NCBI RefSeq assembly: GCF_037038585.1
Contig: NC_092524.1
Coordinates: 70,084,552 to 70,148,551, forward strand
Length of the DNA: 64,000 nt
Reading direction: 5' to 3'
From: Patagioenas fasciata
Taxonomy: Eukaryota; Chordata; Aves; Columbiformes; Columbidae
The first letter of the stretch is position 1. Every line of letters begins with the position of its first letter. Under the pieces are notes generated by a model. It was given only the letters and a program-made list of their open reading frames with translations, ran no database searches and was not told the origin of the DNA. The position numbers were made by a program, and so were the translations under genes. Shown piece after piece: positions 38,561-48,835 of the stretch.

Positions 38561-38997
38561 AGGAAGAGCCACAATCATCTCTCTGCTCAGCTGGCCAGAG
38601 ATATAAATGTCATAGATCTGGTGTCACCTGAGCTGTAGTAGGTATCTAAAGGAATTGCCCATTGCCTAGGATGGTCCCCTTGCTTTGTACAATTCGTCCT
38701 ATATTGGCCTCAAATGCAACCATGATACTGTGATATCATGGTAATGTGAGGAAAGGGTTTCCAAAGACTGTGGGATGGATTTGTTAGAAGAACTAGAAGA
38801 TCTTTATTGTTCATCATCAGGAGATGCCCTTTCTGCAAAGTTTTGTTTAAAAGTGACTTCCCTTATAGTTTTGCAGCCTGAGATTTCTACGAAACCATCT
38901 AATATTGCCAAAGAAGCTTAACTAAAAATGCAAAAGCGTAGAGAGCAAGACCTGTAAACACTGAAATATGTTTGTGCTTCTCTTAAGGAAATAAAGG

Positions 38998-39000
38998 AAA

Positions 39001-39035
<35 letters not shown>

Positions 39036-39040
39036 CACAG
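38998..39040. repeat. TA dinucleotide microsatellite
   Basis: An almost pure run of TA/AT with one interrupting C (ATATATACATATATATAT). Likely length-variable. Confidence 0.97.
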
Positions 39041-39522
39041 AACTTCCTCTTATAGAAGGACCAGGTGGTGACTAGAAAAATAATTTAGTAAAAACAGAAA
39101 TTGATTTAATGTATCAGTGGTTCCAAAGCCTGAATTTGTCCTAGAGGGATTTGTACTTGTGCTGAATGAATTAATAGGAGTTAAACCAACATGTTTTAAT
39201 AAGCACTACCTGCTATTTCCATTAGTTCTCTTATGTTTAGATGAGTTTTTTGTTTAGTGAAAGAGAAATATGAAATTGTCTTCAAAAGCCACATAAGAAA
39301 CAAAAAGCCACATTTGCAACACTTGTTAGGAGTTTCTTGCAAGGATTTCTGAAATATACTTCTGAAATATGGCTATGAACTCTCCGATAAGGAGAAGCAG
39401 AGATCTTTCTGATCTTTTTTTGCAAGGGAAAGTTCTTCCTAATAACTGGAAGGGCACGTTTTGTAGAGCGGGGAAAATAAGCAAATAGAGCTCAGGAAAC
39501 AGAGACAGTGAGTCTGGTGCTG

Positions 39523-39552
39523 AAATAATAATAACAACAACAACAACAACAG
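39523..39552. repeat. AAT/AAC trinucleotide microsatellite
   Basis: AATAATAATAACAACAACAA and onwards, about ten trinucleotide units, changing from AAT to AAC. Confidence 0.97.
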
Positions 39553-39804
39553 CTCCCGTGTCTAATGGGGTCGTTCTGCTGCCAGTTTCCTTAAAGTCAC
39601 ATTGAGTCTTGAGCTTCTCCCCAGCCAAGGAGCTTGTGTTCCATGATTAAATATCCAGGAGGCCTGTGAAAAGATTTGAAGAGGGGAAATAGTCTCGTTT
39701 TTAGCAGGGAAGGGGGTGATTGATCAGCAGTGGTCTGGGGAGGGCTGGGCTGGAGGAATGAGGTGTGGGGAACTCATGCCGCGGTGCAATGGAAGGTGCA
39801 GTGT

Positions 39805-39945
39805 CTTCAACCTCCTTGACCCAACTTCAACCCCACCTCAACCTGAGCTGGTGAAGATGTCCCTGCCCATGGCAGGGGTGGCACTGGGGAGCTGGGAAAG
39901 TCCCTTCAGCTCAAACCATCTGTGATTCTGTGACTTGCCCATGCA
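39805..39945 (+). mobile_element. CR1 3' end truncated inside the GTTGAG array
   Basis: TGTCTTCAACCTCCTTGACC and CTTCAACCCCACCTCAACC are the complement of the array seen at 4.2 and 22 kb. They are followed by GAGCTGGTGAAGATGTCCC and the tail CATCTGTGATTCTGTGAC. It is a 5'-truncated insertion of the duplicated-end CR1 form, in the opposite orientation to the two longer copies. Confidence 0.85.
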
Positions 39946-41084
39946 GAGAAGGGACAACACTCAAGGGTTAAGATGCTGCTTCCTTCATGGTGTCTTGTCA
40001 GATAAAAACTATCGCCACGCTATTATTCAAGATTTATATTTCCAGACATTCCCATTTTCATTTTCCAAACTCGAAGGAATAGCAGCCCATGAAAGATCAT
40101 CAGCAGAGTAGACTTTATTAAAAGATTGTGCATTATACCCATTTCATGGCTTTTTAAAGAAGCTTATCATTATTCAACAATCACATTCTCGCCAGAGCTA
40201 TTCCAATAAAGCAAATAACGATTTGCAGATATGTGGGAAAATTAATGTAGCAGCTTTACTCAAAAGTTATTACTTGTTTGTTTACTCATTTGAATATATA
40301 TTTCACTAGCAAAGTTTCATTTGTTTTAGCACAAATGTTTGATCTCATAAAGCTTGGGTTGCTGTGTGGTGCTTGCTGCTTGCTCTGTGGTTTCAGAATG
40401 TTCATTGCGCTGTCAGGACAGTCAACCAGGACCAAGGATTCGGCCAGGAAAGTCCCAGCAGGTATCTGTAACCAGCAGATGCAATTTGAGCTGCAAAATC
40501 AAAGTTATCAGAGCGGTGACCAGGCTTCGATTGTAAATCCTTCAGCAAACCGTGCACTTACATACACTAGTGCAGCCAATGGAAGAAGAACTACACTGCA
40601 ATCCACCTAACTCAAAACCCATCTAACTTTAAATTGACGCCTTGTTAGGGCTGATATTTGAATTGGCTGGAAAACTTTAGATCGGTTTGTAATCTGGGTC
40701 GGTGCCTGCCGTCCTGTCTGGGCGAAGCGTGAGCGTCGCTCTCAGTCCCATGGGGGAGCTGGAGTTCAACCTGTTTGTGTGCCAGGGATAGAAATCGTGT
40801 GGTGTCAGGTCGTCTGACATTGTGCAGGTGTTGTCTGTGCCCAGGAGAGAGATCACCTTCGAAATGGAGATAACCACAGGGTGTGCTGATGCGTCTCTAT
40901 CATAATGGACATGAATGGTAATATGTGTTTTGGCTTGCAGCTCCGTTGGGAGCTTTCCCTGGTGTTCTGGGGGTTCACAGCTGACTTTTATGAGAAATAT
41001 AGCTCTACCAGGGGTCCCTCATGAGACACATCATCCCAGACTCAGGCTGGGAGTTGGAGCAAGAATGCTCATTTTAAGAGATGT

Positions 41085-41860
41085 CCTGTTTCGAGTCTTG
41101 AATCTGGGCAGGAACAACCCCACGTTCCAGTGTAAGTTGGGGAATGAGCTATTAGAGAGCAGTGTAGGGGAAAGGGACCTGGGGGTCCTGGGGACAGCAG
41201 GGTGAGCATGAGCCAGCACTGGGCCCTTGTGGCCAGGAAGGCCAATGGTAGCTGGGGTGGGTTAGAAGGGGGTGGTCAGTAGGTCAGAGAGGTTCTCCTG
41301 CCCCTCTGCTCTGCCCTGGGGAGACCACACCTGGAATCTTGTGTCCAGTTGTGGCCCCTCAGCTCCAGAAGGACAGGGAACTGCTGGAGAGAGTCCAGCG
41401 CAGCCACCAAGATGCTGAAGGGAGTGGAGCATCTCCCGTGTGAGGAAAGGCTGAGGGAGCTGGGGCTCTGGAGCTGGAGAAGAGGAGACTGAGGGGGGAC
41501 TCATTCATGGGGATCAATATGGAAAGGGGCAGTGTCAGGAGGATGGAGCCAGGCTCTTCTGGGTGACAACCAGTGACAGGACAAGGGGCAATGGGTGCAA
41601 ACTGGAACACAGGAGGTTCCACTGAAAGAGGAGAAGCAACTTGTTGGGGGTGAGGGTGTCAGAGCCTGGCCCAGGCTGCCCAGGGAGGTTGTGGAGTCTC
41701 CTTCTCTGCAGCCATTCAAACCCGCCTGGACCCCTTCCTGTGGAACCTCAGCTGGGTGTTCCTGCTCCATGGGGGGATTGCACTGGATGAGCTTTCCAGG
41801 TCCCTTCCGATCCCTGAGACTCTGTGATTCTGGGTTTGTGTGATTCTGTGTTTCTGTGGG
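41085..41860 (+). mobile_element. CR1 LINE, 5'-truncated, ORF2 tail plus 3' UTR
   Basis: About 775 bp. The first part keeps the end of the CR1 reverse-transcriptase polyprotein (frame with NPTFQCKLGNELLESS then GERDLGVLG). The full 3' UTR follows with GAACTGCTGGAGAGAGTCC, GCATCTCCCGTGTGAGG and GGTGACAACCAGTGACAGG. The octamer tail is TGTGATTCTGGGTTTGTGTGATTCTGTG. From 41180 on it is nearly identical to 59848-60512. Confidence 0.94.
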
Positions 41861-43069
41861 TGTGCTGGCACACACAACACAACGTGTGGTTTGCTGTCGG
41901 GTCCATCTCTCAGGACACCCACATTTCTCTCCGTTCCATTCATCACAAACTCTTTGGGGCAGGACCCATTTTACGGAACATCATGGTTGTCACCCACACA
42001 GCACAACACCGCTGCACCAGCGAGCACAACGACCTGATAACACGCTAATAAATGAAATATGACAGCACTAGCAAGTACAAAACTATTTCTCCTCCAAGCC
42101 TGGCAATACCTTGTGTTGCCCAATTGGGTTTATAAGCAGTAATGAGTCTGGAGAAAGGAAAACAAGAGAGGAGCATTGCTGGAGCACGCACACGGCTCGC
42201 TGAGCCGGGAGGAGAAGCTCAGATTACACTGCACTCTGGTCATTGGATCTGCTTATTTTGGGTTGTAGTGGTTGTCTGACCCTTTGCACATGTTCTTAAT
42301 AAGGTTTTAAGATCATCCCATCCCTTTAAATTTGCAATAACTTCTTAAATTTGGAATGTCACGCTTGGCAATAGAAGGGATGCAAGTTGATGCTGCAGTT
42401 TGATATGCAAAATACAAATTGGGCAAAAGGCACCTGATACACTGCTCTCCAACAGGTCATTCCCAGCTTACACGGGGACCTGGGGTTGTTCCTTTCCTCT
42501 ACTCTGCCAACTTTGCAGCCTTTAGGTTTTATTTCAGTTATGATTTATTTTTTTAATTTAAATTATTATTTTTAAATTTTCTATGTTGAGTTATCTGTTT
42601 CACTTTCCATGTTTGTTTTTGTTTTTTTTAAGTTTAAATGCCAGTGATTTATCTATTTAAAAATACACCTATTTTCTGATATTAGTCTGAAATAGTTCTA
42701 CTGCAGATAGACGCCGATCTTCCCTTTTCCTTTTTGTTTCCAAGCAAAGATTTTTACATTCTATTTGTTCAGCAGTCTCAGAGCAATAAAGGAACCTGAG
42801 AGCTGCTCATGGGGATTTTAGGGAAGGAAACAGAAATGTCATAGAGTTGGGGCAGGTGCTGAGCTGGAGCTGATGAGCCCAGCGCCCGGGGTGTTGCTCC
42901 CAGCCCGAGAACTGTGGTGTTTCCCACCTAAGAAACGTTTTCTAAGCACTGGCGGGAATACAGCGATTTGCGGTGTATGGATTTTTAAAAATGCCAATTA
43001 GGGTGTTTTTCGGTGGTGTGTTGCAAAAGCAATGACTCTCAAACGCTGGAAATACGGTGGATGTTCCCT

Positions 43070-43252
43070 CCTCCGTTTGTTGGTCTAGGTGCTGCCTATC
43101 CTAATTAGCTCTAATTGTTATTATTTATAAGGTGTGCTTCAGCAAGACAGCTCATTTCCCACTGTTCTGCATGATGGCGATGGGCCTGTAGATACAAACA
43201 ATAACAATTAGAGCTGATTAGGGTAGGCAGCACCCAGACCAACAAATGGAGG
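43070..43252. repeat. Inverted repeat, 59-bp arms, 65-bp loop
   Basis: The left arm 43070-43128 and right arm 43194-43252 are reverse complements over 59 bp with about six differences, all transitions. Shared segments include TTTGTTGGTCT, GGTGCTGCCTA and AGCTCTAATTGTTATT. The loop (43129-43193) shows no repeat. In the MDGA2 pre-mRNA sense it would fold into a long hairpin with a few G:U pairs and A:C mismatches. It could be a MITE-like element, a small inverted duplication, or a hairpin RNA source. I cannot choose among these. Confidence 0.9.
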
Positions 43253-44519
43253 CCCCATCAGAATGGCTGTCCCTCCCCTGGCTCTGCCCAATGGGTGTCC
43301 CTAGCTCCAGAAGGGTCAGAAACCACGGCTGTCACATCTGGAAAGCAAATGTGATGCAAATAGAGATGCCCTCGCATTCTGCGCTGTGTTCTGCGCGCGA
43401 GCATCGCCAGGTTGGTTTTGCAATTCTATTCTCATTTACAGGCAGGTGCGTGAATGATTTTTTATAGTGCTGGACAGCACATTTTCATTTCACTGAAATA
43501 AATCCATTATGTGAGGTTGTAATATCTGTCTGTGAGCATTGGCTGGAAATTGCTGTTGTCATTTTCACGGGCATCACAATTATCACGTACCCGAGTGTCC
43601 TAAAGCACCCCGTCGGGTCTCTGTGTCCCGGCCATCAGGAGTCGATCACCCCCGCGTCCCACTCGGTACATAAGCAAAACCACACGTCAGACTGCAGTAT
43701 ATATCCAGAAATACATACATTCCGAAGGGTACTTCTACAATTTGGTCAAGTCCTTTTGGGTTTATTGTCTGGTTAGAAGATGAAGCACGAACTGGAAGGC
43801 CAGCGATATAGGAAGTTCCCCATTCCCTCTAAAGAGTATTTTCATGATTCTTATTTCACTAACTCTTCTGCCTTCTAAAGTTTTCTCAGCTTCTTCAGAA
43901 AATAGAACCTGTGCTTATTTTCGCCATTTATTTACGTAGATATACACTTCTATAGTATATCTATACACTTGTTTTCTGCAGGGCTCTGTTGGAACCAGTA
44001 TCATGTCCTGTAATCTCAGTTCTGCCACCAAACCCCACGCTCGTTCGCTTTAAACTGTAAAGCTATTTATAGTTTGTAGAATATATTTTTAATGTGTGCA
44101 TATATGTTTCTGATTTCTGTAGAAAAATCCAGTGTTCATTTAGCTTTAAAAACATACAGACGGACTGAGATTGAGATGCTCGGTTATGCAGCGGCTTCTG
44201 GAAGCTGTGAGCAGCATTTTGGTGTAAAACCTGCCCTGTGTAAAGGGATAAGAGCAGCTGTAAATCACTTAAGAGTCGTAAAGACTAAATAATTTCCCTG
44301 TCTAGGCTCGTATTGAGCTTTTACCGTTGTCATCTCTGAGAGTGATTTGATACGGTACCAAGGGACGACTGACGCGGTCCTTGCAGCAAAGGGAATGCCC
44401 CATGCGAGGTTGCTGCTCCTTCCACCTCCTGGGGAACGGTCTGGGGTTTTGGGGGGTTTGGATGGGTTTTGGCAGATTCCTCATTGGAGAAGGGCTGGCA
44501 GGGGGTGCAGCTGGGTCTG

Positions 44520-44670
44520 CTCGGTGCATCCATCAATATATTCATCAATGACTTGGATGAGGGAATAGAGTGACTGTCAGCAAGTTTGCTGGTGACACCA
44601 AGCTGGGAGGAGTGGGTGACACTGGAAGCTGTGCTGCCATCCAGAGACCTGGACAGGCTGGAGAGCTGGG
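44520..44670 (+). mobile_element. CR1 LINE ORF2 fragment
   Basis: TCAATATATTCATCAATGAC, GGATGAGGGAATAGAGTG and AGTTTGCTGGTGACACCAAG correspond to the reverse-transcriptase core of CR1 (NIFINDLDEGIE, then the FAGDTKL motif). A stop codon and indels interrupt it. It ends near GGACAGGCTGGAGAGCTGG without a 3' UTR. Confidence 0.8.
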
Positions 44671-46261
44671 CAGGGAGAAAAAGATATCTCTTTTGTAACC
44701 CATAAAGCACAGTCGGTGTGGGTTGGGGATGAAGCGCCGCCTGTGCTGGGGTGCAGAAATGCCACCATTTCCTGATTTGCCGTTTGCTGCTCTTGTTTCC
44801 TGCGGTGCAAACCTGACCCCAAGAGTATGTAAAGGTTGCTCCCTCTCTGCAGCCGATACAGCTTGTTGGGATAAAATCTCTGTTGGGCTAATCAAATAGA
44901 AAGTGGCCACAAAGACAATAAAAGCTTAAGCAGAGGCATCAGTTTTTCATACTTCTCCTATTGCTAGAGCTGGGAGAGAGAAGATCATTAATTTGCTTGG
45001 GCTGGAATGCAAATTGGAAGAGCCGAATCAGCAGGTGGAGTGTCTGCTCAAGGCCACAACGTTGAAATAAACTCACTGAATGCTGTGATTTCTCCTTAAC
45101 AAATCCCCCACTAAAGACCTTTATGTGATCCACGAGGAGCAGCCGTCTGATTGAAAACAAAGGAGCATCCTCGCTGTCGTTGCCCCGGATAGCACAGCCT
45201 TCATTTTCCATTTTACAATCCTTAAGACACGAATGCACTTAGGCTAAAAAATTCATTAAACATTAATATAGCGCCTGTTTTCAACTTCAGACCGTTTGCT
45301 TCCTGAAGATAATTGTTTAAGAGAATGAATCGTGCTCCCTTTGCGGCTTTTCTATATATTTTTCAAAAACTAATATGGGAATTATGAAAGATCGGGCTAA
45401 GTAAATTAAATCAAGTTTCTAAAGCCTTGGGGAAGAGTTAATGCAAATGAATTAAACACATATAAGTTGCAGACATCTGCAGAGTAAGTTTCCTTATGAG
45501 CATAGTTACTCTTAGGAGGTGCCTGAGACACCAGCACCTTCGCTGGCTCTAGGTCACTATTGTACAAACAAAACACAACAAAAATACCACCAAAAATAAG
45601 TTGTTAGCTCTCACTACCATCATATATTGTACTTTTCATCATCCTTTTCTATTAAATTTATTACCTGCAAAGCACGAGCAACCAAAGCTTTTTCTGTCCC
45701 TGGGTATCATCTGCTTATGGATGGATGGAAACTCTGTATTGTTTGGCTATTGGAAACTCTTGTATTGTAAAGGCTATTTTGGCCTCAAAGGCAGGGGAAA
45801 CTGTATTTAAAAGCTGTTTATGAGGCTGAAGTGTCTTATACGCAAATAAATCAGTTGGGAAAAGAAAGAGGAGGTTGAATATCAACGTAAAAGTCGTGAA
45901 AGCAGCGCTGCCATGGAGAGGTGAACAGAGAATCATTGTTCATTGAATACAGTGCTTCGGATGGAAACGGCAAAACAAACAGGAGAGGGCGATGTTACGA
46001 ATTGTAAGCAATGGGAGAAGATTATAGCAAAAACATTGGTTAAAGGGTGTTTTACACATCGCACAGAGAGCGTTTAGAAAGTCCTTGTCCCAGATCTCTC
46101 CAGTCCCCTCTGTGCTCTCCTGCTTCACCGGGTGCTTGGGACCAGCAGAGGATGCTGTTTGAGCATCCTTATTTGTATTGTTTTACAGGATAATCTGTGT
46201 CCAGCTCAGGGCTGGTGAAGATGTTGCCTGGATTTCAAAGCATATTACAGTGCTGGCTGTG

Positions 46262-47235
46262 AGGGTAGTCACGAGTGGTGTCCCCAGGGGTCAGTGTTGG
46301 ATCCAGTCCTGTTTAACATCTTTATTGATGATTTAGATGAGGGGATTGAGACCATCAGCAGCAAATTTGCCGGTGACACCAAGTTCGGGGGGAGTGTGGA
46401 CCTGCTGGAAGGCAGGAGGGCTCTGCAGAGAGATCTGGATAGACTGGAAAAATGGGCCAATTCCAGTGGGATGAAGTTCGCCAAGGCCAAGTGCCGGGTC
46501 CTGCACTTTGGCCACAACAGCCTCCTGCAGCGCTCCAGGCTGGCACAGAGTGCCTGGAGAGCAGTCAGGCAGAAAGGGACCTGGGGGGACTCATGGACAG
46601 GAAGCTCAACATGAGCCAACGGTGTGCCCAGGTGGCCAAGAAGGCCAATGGTGTCCTGTCCTGTATCCGAACCAGCGTGGTCAGCAGGACAAGGGCAGTG
46701 ATCCTTCCCCTGTGCTCTGCACTGGGGAGGCCACACCTGGAATCTTGTGTTCAGTTCTGGGCCCCTCAGCTCCAGAAGGACAGGGAACTGCTGGAGAGAG
46801 TCCAGCGCAGCCACCAAGATGCTGGAGGGAGTGGAGCATCTCCCGTGTGAGGAAAGGCTGAGGGAGCTGGGGCTCTGGAGCTGGAGAAGAGGAGACTGAG
46901 GGGGGACTCATTCCTGGGGATCAATATGGAAAGGGGCAGTGTCAGGAGGATGGAGCCAGGCTCTTCTGGGTGACAACCAGTGACAGGACAAGGGGCACTG
47001 GGTGCAAACTGGAACACAGGAGGTTTCGCTTAAATGTGAGAAGAAACTTGTTGGGGGTGAGGGTGTCAGAGCCTGGCCCAGGCTGCCCAGGGAGGTTGTG
47101 GAGTCTCCTTCTCTGCAGCCATTCAAACCCCCTGGACACCTTCCTGTGGAACCTCAGCTGGGTGTTCCTGCTCCATGGGGGGATTGCACTGGATGAGCTT
47201 TACAGGGCCCTTCAACCCCTCACATTCTGTGACTC
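46262..47235 (+). mobile_element. CR1 LINE with ORF2 segment, 5'-truncated
   Basis: The longest CR1 in the window (about 970 bp). It starts in the reverse-transcriptase domain ([15 protein letters not shown], then [10 protein letters not shown]) and continues through [16 protein letters not shown] into the C-terminal part, then the 3' UTR. Broken features: one C appears to be missing in the GTCCCC.AGGGG run at 46278-46288, which shifts the frame just upstream. The catalytic FADD motif reads FAGD. The frame is lost again near 46560. The end is ACATTCTGTGACTCTGTG at about 47235. It is not an intact transposon. Confidence 0.93.
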
Positions 47236-47446
47236 TGTGGAAAGGTTCTTCACCCAGAGGTGCTGGACACTGAACAGGCTCCCAGGGAGGTGTCACGGCC
47301 CCAGCCTGACAGTGTTCAAGAAGAGACTGGACAACATCCTCAGACCCACGGGGTGTCCTGTGGGGTTGTCATTGCAGGGACAGGAGTTGGACTCGACGGT
47401 CCTGGTGCGTCACTTCCAACTCAGGCCGTTCTATGATTCTGTGATC
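47236..47446 (+). mobile_element. CR1 fragment of a second subfamily
   Basis: GAAAGGTTCTTCACCCAGAGG, GGACACTGAACAGGCTCCC, GTTCAAGAAGAGACTGGAC and the tail GTTCTATGATTCTGTGATC belong to a different CR1 subfamily than the one directly upstream. The tail ends about 50 nt before the Ig6 exon acceptor. Confidence 0.88.
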
Positions 47447-47495
47447 TCTCACCCTAATTTGGTACCAAATCATGTCTCCCTCCCTGTGTCTGCAG

Positions 47496-47765
47496 ACCCC
47501 CCCGCCGTGGAGCCCGCCTTCCTGGAGATCCGGCAGGGCCAGGGCCGGAGCGTCACCATGAGCTGCCGGGTGCTGCGTGCCTACCCCACGCGCGTCCTCA
47601 CCTACGAGTGGCGGCTGGGCGGCCGGCTGCTGCGCGCCGGGCAGTTCGACGTGCAGGACTCCACCGTGTACACCGTCAGCAGCCTCGCCCGCGACAGCTA
47701 CGGCGTCTACAACTGCAACATCATCAACGAGGCGGGCGCCGGCCGCTGCAGCTTCCTCGTCACAG
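47496..47765 (+). CDS. MDGA2: MDGA2 exon: sixth Ig-like domain
   Basis: This 270-nt, phase 1-1 exon encodes the membrane-proximal Ig domain. The split first codon makes Tyr, followed by [16 protein letters not shown]. Of 89 full residues, the disulfide pair is C23 (MSCRVLR) and C73 (YNCNIIN), with W38 in YEWRLGG. An extra cysteine lies at C84 (GRCSFLV). The acceptor is CCTGTGTCTGCAG with a possible branch site CCCTAAT at 47453-47459. The donor is ACAG|GTAGGC, weaker than the other donors. The exon is very GC-rich, and the middle third ([19 protein letters not shown]) departs from the lysine- and asparagine-richer mammalian MDGA2 I recall. CR1 sequence lies directly upstream and stays open in the same frame, so the unspliced reading is long, but the splice sites and phases fit the exon call. 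Confidence 0.95.
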
Positions 47766-48245
47766 GTAGGCTTGGACGCGGACAGTGCACCGAGCCCACG
47801 GGCCCAACGCCATGGCGTTCGGGACTAATTGGGGCTAATTCGATTATCACCCATGGCAGATGGATTGAACACAGAGCGTTGATAAAATGGTTACTAATAC
47901 TTGATAACTCATTATACCATCTGTAAGTTTTTGTGTAATCGTAGTGTGTTGCCATTGTGAAATTGGTCCGTCTTTTTGAAACATCCCATAGAACCATGGC
48001 TTATGGCGTCTGCTTTGGGTTCTGGGGAGGCTGGGAACAAAAGAGGAGATTTAGCTCATTGCAGTGGTTTGAGGGTGAAGATTTTCATGTGCAAAATGTA
48101 AATACGCCTTGTCTGCAGGCATCTGTCAGAGAAGAGCCTGAGACAGTTGTCAGGCAGCAGGTTTCTTCTGTTTGAAGTTTGCAATATGGCTTGAATTTGC
48201 TCTTCTCTCTTGGTGTGCCAAACGAGCTTGGACAGCGGGGCAGGC

Positions 48246-48835
48246 TGTCAAGGTTTGATTGCAGGGTGACAATAAACCCTGGCAGATGTATTGTTAACCC
48301 CCCTTCCCACCAAGGACAGGCGACTGGGAGGGAAAGAAGGACAGAGAGAAGAGAGCTGGGAAAATTCAAAATGTTTTACTAATGCTGCTGGTAAAATAGA
48401 GAAAATAATACAAACTCTACCAAACCAATCTGGAAAGTCCCGGCAACTGCAGAGCCGGCAGCCGAAGTCCTGGACTGGACTCTGCAGCCAACCGGAGCTG
48501 GATTCAGTCTGGCACTGGCCTCGGTTCGCAGGGACGACTCGCAAGGTCCTCTGCTAATGTCGCCATAAGGAAAAGGGACGAGATCCTCGTGATCTCCCAC
48601 TTTTATATGAAGTATCAGGTGAATGGGGTGTTATACTCAGTTGGTCAGTTTCTGGTCACCTGTTTCTCGTTGCCCCTCTCCCGAGATGTCCATCCATGCT
48701 TATCAATGACCTCGCATTCCATTGCTGTGTCTACCAAAACATGGATCTGGCTTTCAGGAAAATGCAGCTGATGTGAAGCTTGAGCTGACAGGCACATTCA
48801 CTAAAAGAGAAACCTGGTTTTAACAAACCAGGACA
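48246..48835 (-). mobile_element. Solo LTR of an avian ERV with 5-bp target duplication, copy B
   Basis: Ends TGTCAAGG and CCAGGACA on the + strand. It is flanked on both sides by CAGGC (48241-48245 and 48836-48840), a perfect 5-bp target-site duplication. On the - strand it runs TGTCCTGG through a TATA-like box (complement of CTTTTATATGAAG at about 48600) to a TTATTGTC-containing end. About 590 bp with no internal viral sequence, so it was left by LTR-LTR recombination. Same family and orientation as 25266-25865. Confidence 0.92.

Larger units (their letters stand above)
16165..47495 (+). other. MDGA2: Intron between Ig5 and Ig6 exons (31.3 kb)
   Basis: The largest intron of the window, bounded by GTAAGT and CCCTGTGTCTGCAG. 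Recognised contents are CR1 pieces, two LTR-like elements, minisatellites and one inverted repeat, each listed separately. I recognise nothing in 16165-17387, 17721-20447, 20526-21952, 22971-25265, 25866-27859, 27921-28297, 28673-31435, 31726-32604, 33011-33261, 33801-35997, 36226-36911, 37336-38377, 38561-38997, 39041-39522, 39553-39804, 39946-41084, 41861-43069, 43253-44519 or 44671-46261. These are mostly AT-rich and unique-looking. Long introns are normal for MDGA2. Confidence 0.85.

Noticed and set aside
46294..46614. Functional reverse transcriptase gene
   Set aside because: The frame is a 5'-truncated CR1 ORF2 piece with a FAGD active-site change and frame breaks on both sides. Annotated as a mobile-element remnant instead.
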